The translations under genes and the position numbers were made by a program. From assembly GCA_910588945.1 (NCBI GenBank), contig CAJUSF010000051.1:14873-78872 (forward strand): DNA of 64,000 bases, given 5' to 3'. Shown here one piece after another: positions 10,239 to 18,490 of this stretch. The notes under the pieces were generated by a model, which saw only the letters and a list, made by a program, of their open reading frames with translations, searched no databases and was not told the DNA's origin. This DNA comes from an uncultured Eggerthellaceae bacterium. GTDB lineage: Bacteria > Actinomycetota > Coriobacteriia > Coriobacteriales > Eggerthellaceae. How positions within the stretch are numbered: the first letter of the stretch is position 1; each line of letters begins with the position of its first letter.

Positions 10239-11159
10239 CTAGAAGAATGTCTTGGCAGCGTAACGGTAGAAATGCTCACTATCCTCATAGAGCAACGTGG
10301 TAGGCGTCTCACCCTTTCTGACCAAAACACGATCCACCAATTGGTTGAACATTAGGATATCACCATCGGCGAAAAGCGTTGCCGCTCGGGAGGATCGTTC
10401 GCTTTTGAGATCCACACATACCACATCACTAGGATCGGTTACAAAAGCGCGAGCCAAAAGCGAATGCGGGGCAAGCGGCTGCACGACGAGCCCCTGATAA
10501 CTCGGAGCCACAAGAGGACCCCCCGCGGCAAGCGAATATGCGGTCGAGCCGGTGGAGGATGAGACGATGATGCCATCTCCGTCAAGCTCAGCGATGGGCG
10601 TGCCTGAGATATCGAACGAGAAGTTGAACGTACGCCCCATAGGGCCTCTGGTTATGGCTATCTCGTTCAAAGCGAAGAACTCCGTGCGACCGGCAAGACC
10701 CTGCGTGTTCACGCCGAACTGCTCCCCTTTGAATGCGTCGCGAAGCGCTATGTCCTCAGGCGAGAGCTCGTCTCCAAGAATCACCTCGATCGATAGGTTC
10801 GCACGGCGCTCCGCCTTGAGTTCTCCTGCAAAGGCGCGCGCCACCAGAGGGATCACACCGCCATCGCTAGGGTTGGCCAAAAATCCCAAGTGTCCAAAAT
10901 TGATCCCAAGAATGGGAGTGTCAAGACCTGCGAGCATACGCGCGGTGCGAAGGATCGTGCCATCGCCGCCGAGCACCACAGCCAGATCGATGTTCTCTCC
11001 CGCATGCCCGCGCTCCTCGAGAAGCCCAGCAGGCTCGTTGAGCTCATATGAATCCACAATCGCGTAATCCACTCCCGATGTGGCAAGATATAACGCCAAC
11101 GAGGAAGCCGCATCTAACGCCTGCGGATTCGTTTTATTCTTGACTATCAACACTAGCAT
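10239..11159 (-). CDS. nadK: NAD kinase
   Basis: Phosphorylates NAD to NADP. The diagnostic GGDGT motif is at residues 64-68 (VVLGGDGTILRTARML), followed by the NFGHLGFL segment and the NEIAI/STGSTAYS motifs of the C-terminal half. The ATG at 11159 (MLVLIVKN) is chosen because GGAG lies eight bases upstream; in-frame starts up to 11318 would extend toward murJ without a ribosome site. This gives 306 aa, normal for the family. Divergent from murJ (85-nt gap) and upstream of the DUF1846 gene. Confidence 0.95.
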   Translation of the reverse strand: MLVLIVKNKTNPQALDAASSLALYLATSGVDYAIVDSYELNEPAGLLEERGHAGENIDLAVVLGGDGTILRTARMLAGLDTPILGINFGHLGFLANPSDGGVIPLVARAFAGELKAERRANLSIEVILGDELSPEDIALRDAFKGEQFGVNTQGLAGRTEFFALNEIAITRGPMGRTFNFSFDISGTPIAELDGDGIIVSSSTGSTAYSLAAGGPLVAPSYQGLVVQPLAPHSLLARAFVTDPSDVVCVDLKSERSSRAATLFADGDILMFNQLVDRVLVRKGETPTTLLYEDSEHFYRYAAKTFF

Positions 11160-11243
11160 GGTTCGATCTCCATCGATGGTGGGCATTGACGCTTCATTTG
11201 ATATCATGAGTACTCGATCATTACCAAAAGTATACTTCAGAAA

Positions 11244-12926
11244 GTGACGCGAATATTGGCTAAGCACGCCAAAAACGATAGCCGTTTCACTGCACGCGAT
11301 ATTAAGCTCGGAAACCACGAGGGTTCAGACAAGCCGACAGGCTCGTCAGCGCCTCTGATGAGCCTGTGCGTAGTCCTCTCGAGGATAACCGGCTTCGCTA
11401 GAACCTGGGCCATGGCCTATGCGATCGGTGCCACTTTCCTATCCAGTTCCTATCAGGTGGCCAACAATCTTCCTAACATGCTCTATGAGCTCGTTATGGG
11501 CGGGATGCTCGTTACGGCGTTTTTGCCGGTATATGTTTCTGTGAAGAATAAGCTCGGCAAGACTGAAGGAAACAAGTACGCGTCGAACCTGCTGTCGATC
11601 GTAGTGTTGATACTTGGAATAGTGGCGGCGCTAGGAATGATATTCCCGAGCGCGATAATCTACACGCAGTCTTTCTACTCCGATCAGGAAACGATGGGCA
11701 CCGCCGTGCTGCTCTTTCAATTTTTTGCTATACAAACGGTATTCTATGGTGGCTCATCGATATTTTCAGGGCTTCTCAATGCGAATAGAGACTACCTCTG
11801 GTCTTCGATCGCACCCGTATTCAACAACTTAATCGTCATCATCACGTTCATCATCTATGCGATGGTGGCACCGATGAATCCCGAGATCGCGCTCTATATC
11901 ATAGCTATCGGCAATCCACTTGGCGTATTCGTGCAGATGATCATCCAGATCCCAGCTCTCAAGCGCAACGGTATCGTACTCAGGCCCATCATCGATCTTC
12001 GCGATCCTTTCCTCAACGAAACGCTTAAGCTCGGTGTTCCAGCCTTCCTCGTGATGATCTTCTCATTCATAACGGTATCTGTGATGAATGCGGCGTCGTA
12101 CGCTTTTGCAGACAACGGACCGTCCATCATCGTATACGCGCGCCTTTGGTATACGCTTCCCTACTCGTTTTTGGCCATCCCTATCACAACGGAGCTATTC
12201 ACCGAGCTGTCGCATCTTGTGTCGAAAAACGAGATCGACGAGGCGTGCGAGACCGTCACATGGGGAATCTCGCAGATAATGTTCCTGCTCACCCCCTTCA
12301 TGCTGTACCTGATCGTGTTTTCCTATCCGCTCGTGTGCATCTATCATATCGGCGCCTTCACGATGGATGATGTCGGGATGATCGCATCATATCTGGCGGC
12401 GCTATCACTGGCGCTTCCCTTCTACGGCGTAAACGCTTATCTGCAAAAGATCTTCAGCTCTCTACGAGCGATGGGCGCATTCGCGATCATGATGGCGATC
12501 GCATCCATCATCCAAGTGGCGCTCACCATGGGCGCGGTGAGCGCAGCTGAGGCGGGATATCCCATCACGATCGAAAGCGTCGCCATCGCAAGCGCGATCT
12601 TTTATGTCGTCGCCGATGCAGCATCACTTATCTACCTCAAGCGCAAGCTCGGGCATATCGGGATGATGCGGATCGTGCGCGCTACAGCGCTAGGGCTCAT
12701 ACTGGGGATCGCCGGCGCTGCTGGCGGCGCGGGTGTGCTCTGGGCGCTGCAAAGTTTCATAGCGCCCTTAGATGGATCGATCTGGCAGGCGATGGGCTAC
12801 GTTGTTGCAGGCGGCATCGTATCTCTTATAATTACATTCGGCGCATCAGCGAAGCTTAAGGTCAAAGAAGCCGATCTGGTGCTATCCATGGTCGGGAAGC
12901 TGACGCGAAGACTCAGACGCAGATGA
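11244..12926 (+). CDS. murJ: MurJ/MviN lipid II flippase
   Basis: Polytopic membrane protein (560 aa, about 14 helices) of the MOP superfamily that flips lipid II across the membrane for peptidoglycan synthesis. Recognised from SRITGFARTWAMAYAIGA near the N-terminus, the NNLPNMLYEL segment and the overall helix pattern. The assigned start is a GTG at 11244 with a weak AGAAAG site; an ATG at 11358 (MSLCVVLSR) is an alternative that would drop a hydrophilic N-terminal tail. Only 45 bases separate it from the D-aspartate-ligase-like gene, which suggests linked cell-wall functions. Confidence 0.93.
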   Translation: MTRILAKHAKNDSRFTARDIKLGNHEGSDKPTGSSAPLMSLCVVLSRITGFARTWAMAYAIGATFLSSSYQVANNLPNMLYELVMGGMLVTAFLPVYVSVKNKLGKTEGNKYASNLLSIVVLILGIVAALGMIFPSAIIYTQSFYSDQETMGTAVLLFQFFAIQTVFYGGSSIFSGLLNANRDYLWSSIAPVFNNLIVIITFIIYAMVAPMNPEIALYIIAIGNPLGVFVQMIIQIPALKRNGIVLRPIIDLRDPFLNETLKLGVPAFLVMIFSFITVSVMNAASYAFADNGPSIIVYARLWYTLPYSFLAIPITTELFTELSHLVSKNEIDEACETVTWGISQIMFLLTPFMLYLIVFSYPLVCIYHIGAFTMDDVGMIASYLAALSLALPFYGVNAYLQKIFSSLRAMGAFAIMMAIASIIQVALTMGAVSAAEAGYPITIESVAIASAIFYVVADAASLIYLKRKLGHIGMMRIVRATALGLILGIAGAAGGAGVLWALQSFIAPLDGSIWQAMGYVVAGGIVSLIITFGASAKLKVKEADLVLSMVGKLTRRLRRR

Positions 12927-12971
12927 ACCGGCCGACACATCCCGAATATCAGAAACGGAGCTTTGAGAGTC

Positions 12972-14276
12972 ATGCCTACAAGAGAACCTAGGTTACAAGA
13001 ATCACAAGTCGCATCGCATCTGGTGCCGATCGTGATCGGAGGCGACGTTCTAGCCTACAGCTTCGTGCGTGAGTTCCACAGAGCATATGGGGTCGAGCGC
13101 TCGATCGTGATCATGACCGATGATATCAAGATGCTCTCCTCCTCGAAGTTCACAGATTGCAGGATCGTTGCTAATTCGGGCGATCCGGATATTCTCGTTC
13201 CCACGCTGATCTCTATCAACGAAGAAATCACCTCATCCGATCCCGAAGCGGTAACCATCGCTGTGGGAACCGATGATGCTGTGGCGGCTCTTCTTGCAGA
13301 GCACAGAGAACCTCTTGAAAACGCTGGAATCGTCATCCCGTATGAGGATTTCGAGAAGATCGATCAGCTCTCTAAGAAGGATATCTTCTATGAGCTCTGC
13401 GAACAGCTCGATATCCCGTATCCTAAGACGTGGTATTTCGACTGCGGTAACACGGACAACATCGATCTTCCATGGGATGAATTCTCTTTCCCGATCATCG
13501 CAAAACCGGCCGATTCGTCTGCTTACAAGCATGCGCACATAAAGGACAAGCGCAAGGCCTACGAGATCTATTCGTTAGAAGAGCTCAAGGAAGTCTGGAG
13601 CAACATCGTAGCGTCAGATTATGATGGCCAGCTGCTCATCCAAGACTTCATTCCCGGCGGCGATGATGCTCTTTGGATAATCAATATGTACACCGACGAG
13701 AACGGCGAGATCCGAGTCATTACCAGCGGAGACATCGTCTTGCAGGACCACTGCCCGTCGGCGATAGGCAATCCGCTCACGATCATCGGATGCAAAAACC
13801 AGCAGTTGATCGATTATGTTATGCGCATCCAAGACAAGGTGAAATTCCATGGATGGTCGACATTCGACATCAAGTTCGACGAGAGAAACGGAAAATACGT
13901 CTTCTTCGAGATGAACATCCGTCCGGGAAGAAGCTCCTATTACGTAAGCCTCGGTGGCGTCAGCTTCGTGAAACCGATCGTAGAGGATTACATACTCGGC
14001 AAAGAGGTTGAGAAAGAAGAGTCTTACAGGCCGTTTGTCTATAACATCGTTCCGAAATACGTTCTTGAGCACACTGTTTCAGACAAGCAGGTTCTTGCGC
14101 GCATCAAAGAGCTCGAGAAGACGACTGAGCCCAATAGCGACCCGCTTCATTACTCTGCTGACAGCCTTGCGCATAATTTCTGGGCGTGGCTCATGCGTAT
14201 TAACTACATTCGCAAGTTTAAGCGCTACTATTGGGACACAGATGGAAAACAGTATGTGAATAATAACAATAATTAG
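12972..14276 (+). CDS. ATP-grasp ligase, D-aspartate ligase-like
   Basis: A 434-aa ATP-grasp carboxylate-amine ligase. The N-terminal domain begins LVPIVIGGDVLAYSFVREFH, the central domain has FPIIAKPADSS (ATP lysine) and LLIQDFIPGGDD, and the magnesium motif is FFEMNIRPGRSSYYV. This pattern resembles the enterococcal D-aspartate ligase that adds D-Asp to the lysine of lipid-linked precursors. Adjacent murJ and the nearby racemase support a peptidoglycan cross-bridge role, but the substrate is inferred. ATG 12972 is preferred to TTG 12963 because GGAG sits about eleven bases upstream. The last five residues are Asn, encoded by one arm of a palindrome that spans the stop codon. Confidence 0.75.
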   Translation: MPTREPRLQESQVASHLVPIVIGGDVLAYSFVREFHRAYGVERSIVIMTDDIKMLSSSKFTDCRIVANSGDPDILVPTLISINEEITSSDPEAVTIAVGTDDAVAALLAEHREPLENAGIVIPYEDFEKIDQLSKKDIFYELCEQLDIPYPKTWYFDCGNTDNIDLPWDEFSFPIIAKPADSSAYKHAHIKDKRKAYEIYSLEELKEVWSNIVASDYDGQLLIQDFIPGGDDALWIINMYTDENGEIRVITSGDIVLQDHCPSAIGNPLTIIGCKNQQLIDYVMRIQDKVKFHGWSTFDIKFDERNGKYVFFEMNIRPGRSSYYVSLGGVSFVKPIVEDYILGKEVEKEESYRPFVYNIVPKYVLEHTVSDKQVLARIKELEKTTEPNSDPLHYSADSLAHNFWAWLMRINYIRKFKRYYWDTDGKQYVNNNNN

Positions 14277-14295
14277 GAAATTATTGTTATTATTC
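14258..14295. terminator. 17-bp perfect AT palindrome spanning the ligase stop codon
   Basis: Arms GAATAATAACAATAATT (14258-14274) and its exact complement (14279-14295) with loop AGGA. The left arm encodes the Asn-rich C-terminus and contains the first base of the TAG stop. Probably the end-of-transcript hairpin of murJ-ligase. There is no T-run, which is unusual for an intrinsic terminator. Confidence 0.55.
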
Positions 14296-14340
14296 CGACC
14301 TAACATAGCGGTTCCGGCGGGTACTTAGATCTTCCTAAAA

Positions 14341-14495
14341 ATATAAAATTGAAAAGGCAGCAGGTAGTTCGTAGTGAAGCTAAAAATTCACGAGGTGTGC
14401 TTAGCTGGCGTGTGATGCGGGCGCGCAGCCTTCGCACTGTGAGCGCAAGCATCAAAACGTCAGATAAGCGCGCATTCGTGGATTTTGAGCGTCAG
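14341..14495 (+). repeat. Structured dispersed element, class A, copy 2
   Basis: Starts ATATAAAATTGAAAAGG, then GCAGGTAGTTCGTAG. A long hairpin follows: the arm TAAAAATTCACGAGGTGTGC (14381-14400) and TTAGCTGGCGT pair with ACGTCAGATAAGC and GCGCGCATTCGTGGATTTT near 14458-14487. The tip is TGATGC/GCATCA with an inner CAG/CTG stem. It ends TTGAGCGTCA one base before the palindrome at 14496. Confidence 0.85.
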
Positions 14496-14524
14496 GTTTT
14501 CAATCCTATTAAAGGATTGAAAAC
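14496..14524. terminator. 12-bp perfect palindrome abutting the racemase stop codon
   Basis: Arms GTTTTCAATCCT (14496-14507) and AGGATTGAAAAC (14513-14524), loop ATTAA. The next three bases are the racemase stop codon on the minus strand. Placed as a terminator, and directly joined to the 3' end of element A2. Confidence 0.6.
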
Positions 14525-15247
14525 TCAACAATATTCGGAAAGTATATCCTTAACAGGATAATCACATGCCAAGACCGAGGCATATGCAAGAGCATCCATC
14601 GAGTCGATCACAGGCACACCATCATAGACCCTATCGATCCCGAGCAAAGAAAGCTCAGTGCACCCGAGAATGAGGCAATCGGCGCCCTTTTCAATGAGGT
14701 GATCGCAAACGGCATCAAGATAACCCATCGGAGCTTTACGGCCAGCCTTCACATAATCGTAGATAGCAGACATCACAAGTCTTTGATCTTCAGCATCCGG
14801 AACGACAGATGTCATCAACGCTCCCTCAAAAGCGCGCTGATAAGCGCCACTTTCAATACTGCCATCCGTTGCGAGTATCCCGGCACATCCGCATCCGAGA
14901 GAGTTCGCCAAAGACGCCGTCTCCTTTAGGATGTTGAGCAACTTAGCGTGCTTAAGGACACTTGCTATCTCCTCATGACGCACATGGGCGGCATTGCATG
15001 GCATAACAAGAACATCACAACCCATCTCTTCAAGTTGCGAAGCCTTGTCTTGGAGCGGAGGTACAAAGGAAGGCGATGTGTCTTTTCCGAGAATGAAGCT
15101 CGTTCTGTCGGGAACTGTTGGATCGTTCAAAACGACGATATCGATATGTTCTTGGTCGGTATCAACATCGGTCATATCAACCACGCGCGCAAAAAGATCG
15201 GCGGTCGCCGCCGGTCCCATTCCGCCTATGATTCCGAGTCTTTTCAT
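14525..15247 (-). CDS. Aspartate/glutamate racemase family protein
   Basis: Cofactor-independent amino-acid racemase of 240 aa. Start motif KRLGIIGGMGPAATADLF; the two catalytic cysteines are in MPCNAAH (about C83) and LGCTELSLL (about C194), the usual two-base pair. Aspartate racemases and broad-specificity RacX enzymes share this fold, so the substrate is not fixed by sequence. It converges with the D-aspartate-ligase-like gene 250 bp away, which makes D-Asp supply an attractive role (inference). Not MurI-like in its N-terminal motif. Confidence 0.85.
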   Translation of the reverse strand: MKRLGIIGGMGPAATADLFARVVDMTDVDTDQEHIDIVVLNDPTVPDRTSFILGKDTSPSFVPPLQDKASQLEEMGCDVLVMPCNAAHVRHEEIASVLKHAKLLNILKETASLANSLGCGCAGILATDGSIESGAYQRAFEGALMTSVVPDAEDQRLVMSAIYDYVKAGRKAPMGYLDAVCDHLIEKGADCLILGCTELSLLGIDRVYDGVPVIDSMDALAYASVLACDYPVKDILSEYC

Positions 15248-15366
15248 GTCTCAATATCCTATACCAAATATTCGAGATTAACAGAAACTAATGCTTTGAT
15301 GTCGGTAAAGTAGATCCAAATCGACCGGATTAGGAGACCTGCGCCATCAGATGACGCAAGGCGTTC

Positions 15367-15398
15367 AAAAAAAAGAGCCGCCTAGAATCAGGCGGCTC
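15367..15398 (-). terminator. Rho-independent terminator after rplA
   Basis: Nine-base perfect stem (GAGCCGCCT 15375-15383, AGGCGGCTC 15390-15398), 6-nt loop and eight T on the minus strand (15367-15374). It closes the secE-nusG-rplK-rplA transcription unit. Confidence 0.95.
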
Positions 15399-15427
15399 AA
15401 GGATCAATGCGAGTTGATTGCGATCGA

Positions 15428-16141
15428 TTACTCGGCATCAGCTTCGGCGTATGCGCGCTGAACTGAAGGATCAACGTCAACTGCCGGGCTCATGGTCGAT
15501 GAGATTGCGATCGACTTCACATACTTGCCCTTGGCTGCAGCGGGCTTCATGCGAAGGATCTCATCATAGACTGCACCGTAGTTCTCAGCGAGCTGCTCAG
15601 CGGTGAAGCTCTTCTTGCCGATGATGACATGAGCGATACCATAACGATCTGCGCGATACTCAACGCGGCCGCCTTTGAGCTCATTGATAGCCTTTGCAAC
15701 GTCATTGGTTACAGTGCCGAGCTTCGGGTTAGGCATAAGTCCGCGAGGGCCAAGCACCTTACCGAGACGTCCAACCTTGCCCATCTGGTCAGGGGTAGCA
15801 ACAGCGGCATCAAAATCAAACTTGCCGGCATTGATCTGCTCGGTAAGCTCATCGGTGCCGACGATATCCGCGCCTGCCTCCTGAGCGGCCTTTGCGGCTT
15901 CGCCCTCAGCAAAAACAGCCACACGGACGGTCTTGCCAGAGCCATTAGGAAGGCTTACGGTGCCACGGAGCTGCTGATCAGCCTGACGGGTGTCGATGCC
16001 AAGACGAAAATCGACGGTGACAGTCTCGTCGAAGTTGGCGGTTGCCATCTCCTTGACGATCTTCATAGCCTCAATCGGAGCAACCTCCATCTCGGGCACG
16101 AGTTCTTCAGCTGCACGATATCTCTTTGAAACTTTTGCCAT
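15428..16141 (-). CDS. rplA: 50S ribosomal protein L1
   Basis: Binds 23S rRNA at the mobile L1 stalk near the E site and in many bacteria represses its own operon. Typical N-terminus (KRYRAAEELV), the VDFRLGIDTRQADQQLRG segment and the conserved LGPRGLMPNPKLGTV motif. Length 237 aa is normal. Last gene of the secE-nusG-rplK-rplA cluster, 106 bases after rplK, with a strong terminator behind it. Confidence 0.98.
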   Translation of the reverse strand: MAKVSKRYRAAEELVPEMEVAPIEAMKIVKEMATANFDETVTVDFRLGIDTRQADQQLRGTVSLPNGSGKTVRVAVFAEGEAAKAAQEAGADIVGTDELTEQINAGKFDFDAAVATPDQMGKVGRLGKVLGPRGLMPNPKLGTVTNDVAKAINELKGGRVEYRADRYGIAHVIIGKKSFTAEQLAENYGAVYDEILRMKPAAAKGKYVKSIAISSTMSPAVDVDPSVQRAYAEADAE

Positions 16142-16247
16142 TTTCTTTCCTTTCGTGGTGATGGCGAGCCCTGATCGACTCTTCCACTTCTCTATTGCAA
16201 AGGGCCCTTCTAAGCCCGATACAATCCTGTCATATCACTAGGGTCGA

Positions 16248-16751
16248 TTATTCACCCTCAGTGCTCTCGCCCTTGAGAAGAGCAGCGAGCTTACGGGTAA
16301 CCTCGTACTTCTTCTTGAGCTCACGTCCCTCAATGCGAACGCCCATGGAACGTGCGGTACCGGCGATGATCTCCTTAGCCGCATCAATGTCGTTTGCGTT
16401 AAGGTCAGGAAGCTTGATCTCTGCGATCTCTGTGAGCTGCGCATCGCTTAGGGTTCCTACAGTCTGAAGCTGCGGAATGCCAGCACCGGACTGGATGCCG
16501 AGCTTCTCCTTGATGAGCACTGCTGCAGGAGGGGTCTTGCAGATGAAGTCAAATGTCTTGTCTTCATAAACAGTGATCTCAACAGGGATAATGGTGCCTG
16601 CCTGATCCTGAGTCTGCGCATTGAAAGCCTGGCAGAACTGCATGATGTTGACACCCTGAGCGCCAAGTGCAGGACCAACCGGAGGAGCCGGGTTTGCACC
16701 ACCGGCAGGAATTTGAAGCTTAATAAAGCCTGATACGTTCTTGTCAGCCAT
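16248..16751 (-). CDS. rplK: 50S ribosomal protein L11 with C-terminal extension
   Basis: Forms the GTPase-associated centre with 23S rRNA. The N-terminal domain has KLQIPAGGANPAPPVGPALG and GVNIMQFCQAFN; the RNA-binding C-terminal domain ends at the usual IAGTARSMGVRIEG. About 24 more residues follow (ELKKKYEVTRKLAAL and an acidic tail), making 167 aa against about 141-145 in most bacteria. The reading frame is clean, so this is a real extension and not a frameshift. It lies between nusG and rplA. Confidence 0.97.
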   Translation of the reverse strand: MADKNVSGFIKLQIPAGGANPAPPVGPALGAQGVNIMQFCQAFNAQTQDQAGTIIPVEITVYEDKTFDFICKTPPAAVLIKEKLGIQSGAGIPQLQTVGTLSDAQLTEIAEIKLPDLNANDIDAAKEIIAGTARSMGVRIEGRELKKKYEVTRKLAALLKGESTEGE

Positions 16752-16862
16752 TTTTGATAAACCTCGCTAATTATCAACTTTGCATTCTATCCACAAGGTC
16801 AAAGACCATGAGAAGCCCCGGTCCACTCGGGCATGATCCCAACCAGTGTAAATTAGATAAAG

Positions 16863-17393
16863 CTATATCTTCTCCACCTGATCGAACGTAAGCTCAACAG
16901 GTGTCTCGCGACCGAAGATGGAGACCATGACCTTGACCTTACCGGCATCCGGCATGACCTCGGAGACAAGCCCATCGAAATCCTTCAGCGGTCCAGAGAT
17001 AACATGGACAGCCTGACCGATCTCCATGGTGGTAGAGGTCTTCTTCGGAACCTCAACGCTCGTCCTTTTCATGATCTTGTTGTACTCGGCACGAGTAAGT
17101 GGGGACGGATTACCTTGGCTGCCGACAAAGCCAGTAACACCCGGAGTGTTCCTGACCGCCGCCCAGCTTCTATCGTCCATCTCCATCTTTACGAGAACAT
17201 AGCCAGGGAAAACCTTCTTGTCGCTTTCCACTCGCCTGCCATCGTCTTTGATCTCTGCAACTTTTTCAGTTGGTATCTCGATCTTGAAAACGTTGTTCTC
17301 AAGGCCCATAGTCTCTATACGAGTCTCAAGGTTTGCCTTGACTTTGTTCTCATACCCGGAATAAGTATGCAGCACATACCACTTCTTTGACAT
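16863..17393 (-). CDS. nusG: Transcription termination/antitermination factor NusG
   Basis: Binds RNA polymerase and couples it to Rho or ribosomal S10. The N-terminal NGN domain starts KKWYVLHTYSGYENKVK and holds FPGYVLVKMEMDD; a C-terminal KOW domain holds VISGPLKDFDGLVSEV. The 176-aa length is typical. Its ATG overlaps the secE stop codon by one base, so translation is probably coupled. Confidence 0.97.
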   Translation of the reverse strand: MSKKWYVLHTYSGYENKVKANLETRIETMGLENNVFKIEIPTEKVAEIKDDGRRVESDKKVFPGYVLVKMEMDDRSWAAVRNTPGVTGFVGSQGNPSPLTRAEYNKIMKRTSVEVPKKTSTTMEIGQAVHVISGPLKDFDGLVSEVMPDAGKVKVMVSIFGRETPVELTFDQVEKI

Positions 17394-18004
17394 TACTCAG
17401 CCTCCGTAGAAGATTCGCCTTCTGATGATTGCTCAGCGCTATCACCCTCAGAACCAGCATCCGTAGACGCATCCGCATTACCACCGTCAGTTTCACCACC
17501 GTCAGTCGCAGAGGCATCAGCAGAAGATGCATCGGAGCTTGCAGAGGAAGCATCGAGATTATCTCCACCGGTGAAGACGCTCATCCAATCGATGGTGGAT
17601 GGGTCAGCACCTGAGACAAGGATCATCAAAGGTGTGATGATGAGGTTATCAAGCACAGCAACGAATACACCAAAGAAAACGAGAGCGACAACAACAACGC
17701 CTGTCCACCTCACAACATCGCCGCGAGAAGGCCACGTTACACGCTTGAGCTCCGCTTTAACATCACGGAAGAACTGGAAGCGCTTTTTCTTAGGCTTGTC
17801 TTCTTTCGATTTCTTATTATCCGCACTGACCTTTGCGGGCTTTTCTTTCTCAGACTTCTTCTCAGCCTTCTCAACAGCCTTATTATCGGAGCCTTTGTCG
17901 CTCTGATCGACAAGCTCAAGGTTCTCCTCGCGATCGCGAGCTTCCCTCTTTGCTTGCCTAGCCGCCGATGCCTTGGCTCTTTGAGTCTTTGATTTCTTAG
18001 CCAT
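17393..18004 (-). CDS. secE: SecE translocase subunit with long charged N-terminus and acidic C-terminal tail
   Basis: Essential small subunit of the SecYEG channel. The SecE core is RFQFFRDVKAELKRVTWPSR followed by one membrane helix (about residues 96-118). Ahead of it are about 75 residues rich in Lys, Glu and Ala; behind it, after about 25 residues, is a Ser/Asp/Ala/Gly tail of about 50 residues predicted to lie outside the membrane. Total 203 aa against 60-130 in most bacteria. The ATG at 18004 (MAKKSK) has AAAGGGAA just upstream; longer in-frame extension runs into the tRNA-Trp region. Confidence 0.93.
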   Translation of the reverse strand: MAKKSKTQRAKASAARQAKREARDREENLELVDQSDKGSDNKAVEKAEKKSEKEKPAKVSADNKKSKEDKPKKKRFQFFRDVKAELKRVTWPSRGDVVRWTGVVVVALVFFGVFVAVLDNLIITPLMILVSGADPSTIDWMSVFTGGDNLDASSASSDASSADASATDGGETDGGNADASTDAGSEGDSAEQSSEGESSTEAE

Positions 18005-18109
18005 TGATTCCCTTTGCTGCAAATTCGCTTTCGATAATGATCGAAAACTATCTATGTCTAAACGCCAAACAAGCAGCCCTGATTTCTCAGACTGCTCGAA
18101 CAAACAAGC

Positions 18110-18185
18110 TGGCACGCCAGGAAGGACTCGAACCCTCAACTTTCGGTTTTGGAGACCGACGCTCTACCAATTGAACTACTGGCGT
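18110..18185 (-). tRNA. tRNA-Trp (CCA)
   Basis: 76-nt cloverleaf with acceptor ACGCCAG/CTGGCGT, D-arm TAGTTCAATTGGTAGA, anticodon loop CTCCAAA and T-loop GGTTCGAGTCC. The 3' CCA is encoded (18110-18112). Position between rpmG and secE is the common bacterial arrangement. Confidence 0.97.
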
Positions 18186-18212
18186 ATGCCTGTTTCAAAA
18201 CTCAACTGAACA

Positions 18213-18362
18213 CTAACGAGTCTCACGATGCAAAGTATGGCCTTTGCACCACTTGCAGTACTTCTTGAACTCGAGGCGCTCAGGATTATTCTGCTTGTTC
18301 TTTGTGGTCGTGTAATTGCGGCGCTTGCAATCAGTGCACGCCATCGTGACCAATGTTCGCAT
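18213..18362 (-). CDS. rpmG: 50S ribosomal protein L33
   Basis: A 49-aa zinc-ribbon ribosomal protein starting MRTLVTMACTDCKRR. Four Cys in two CxxC pairs (C9/C12 and C36/C39, the latter in YCKWCK) keep the zinc site, so this is the zinc-binding C+ form. GGAG lies seven bases before the ATG. It sits between tuf and tRNA-Trp, its classic location. Confidence 0.96.
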   Translation of the reverse strand: MRTLVTMACTDCKRRNYTTTKNKQNNPERLEFKKYCKWCKGHTLHRETR

Positions 18363-18426
18363 GAATACTCCTTTTATTCCTTAATCGTTCGCAACTTCTT
18401 TTACAACACATGGATTTCGCAAGATA

Positions 18427-18455
18427 GCGGGGTTCACGATAATCGCAAACCCCGC
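18427..18455 (-). terminator. Hairpin between tuf and rpmG
   Basis: Eight-base perfect stem (GCGGGGTT 18427-18434, AACCCCGC 18448-18455) with a 13-nt loop, 36 bases past the tuf stop. The T-run after it is weak, so it may be a leaky terminator or a 3' stabiliser. Confidence 0.6.
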
Positions 18456-18490
18456 GTTCATGCTGTGTGCCTAGATTCGATAGTCTAAAG

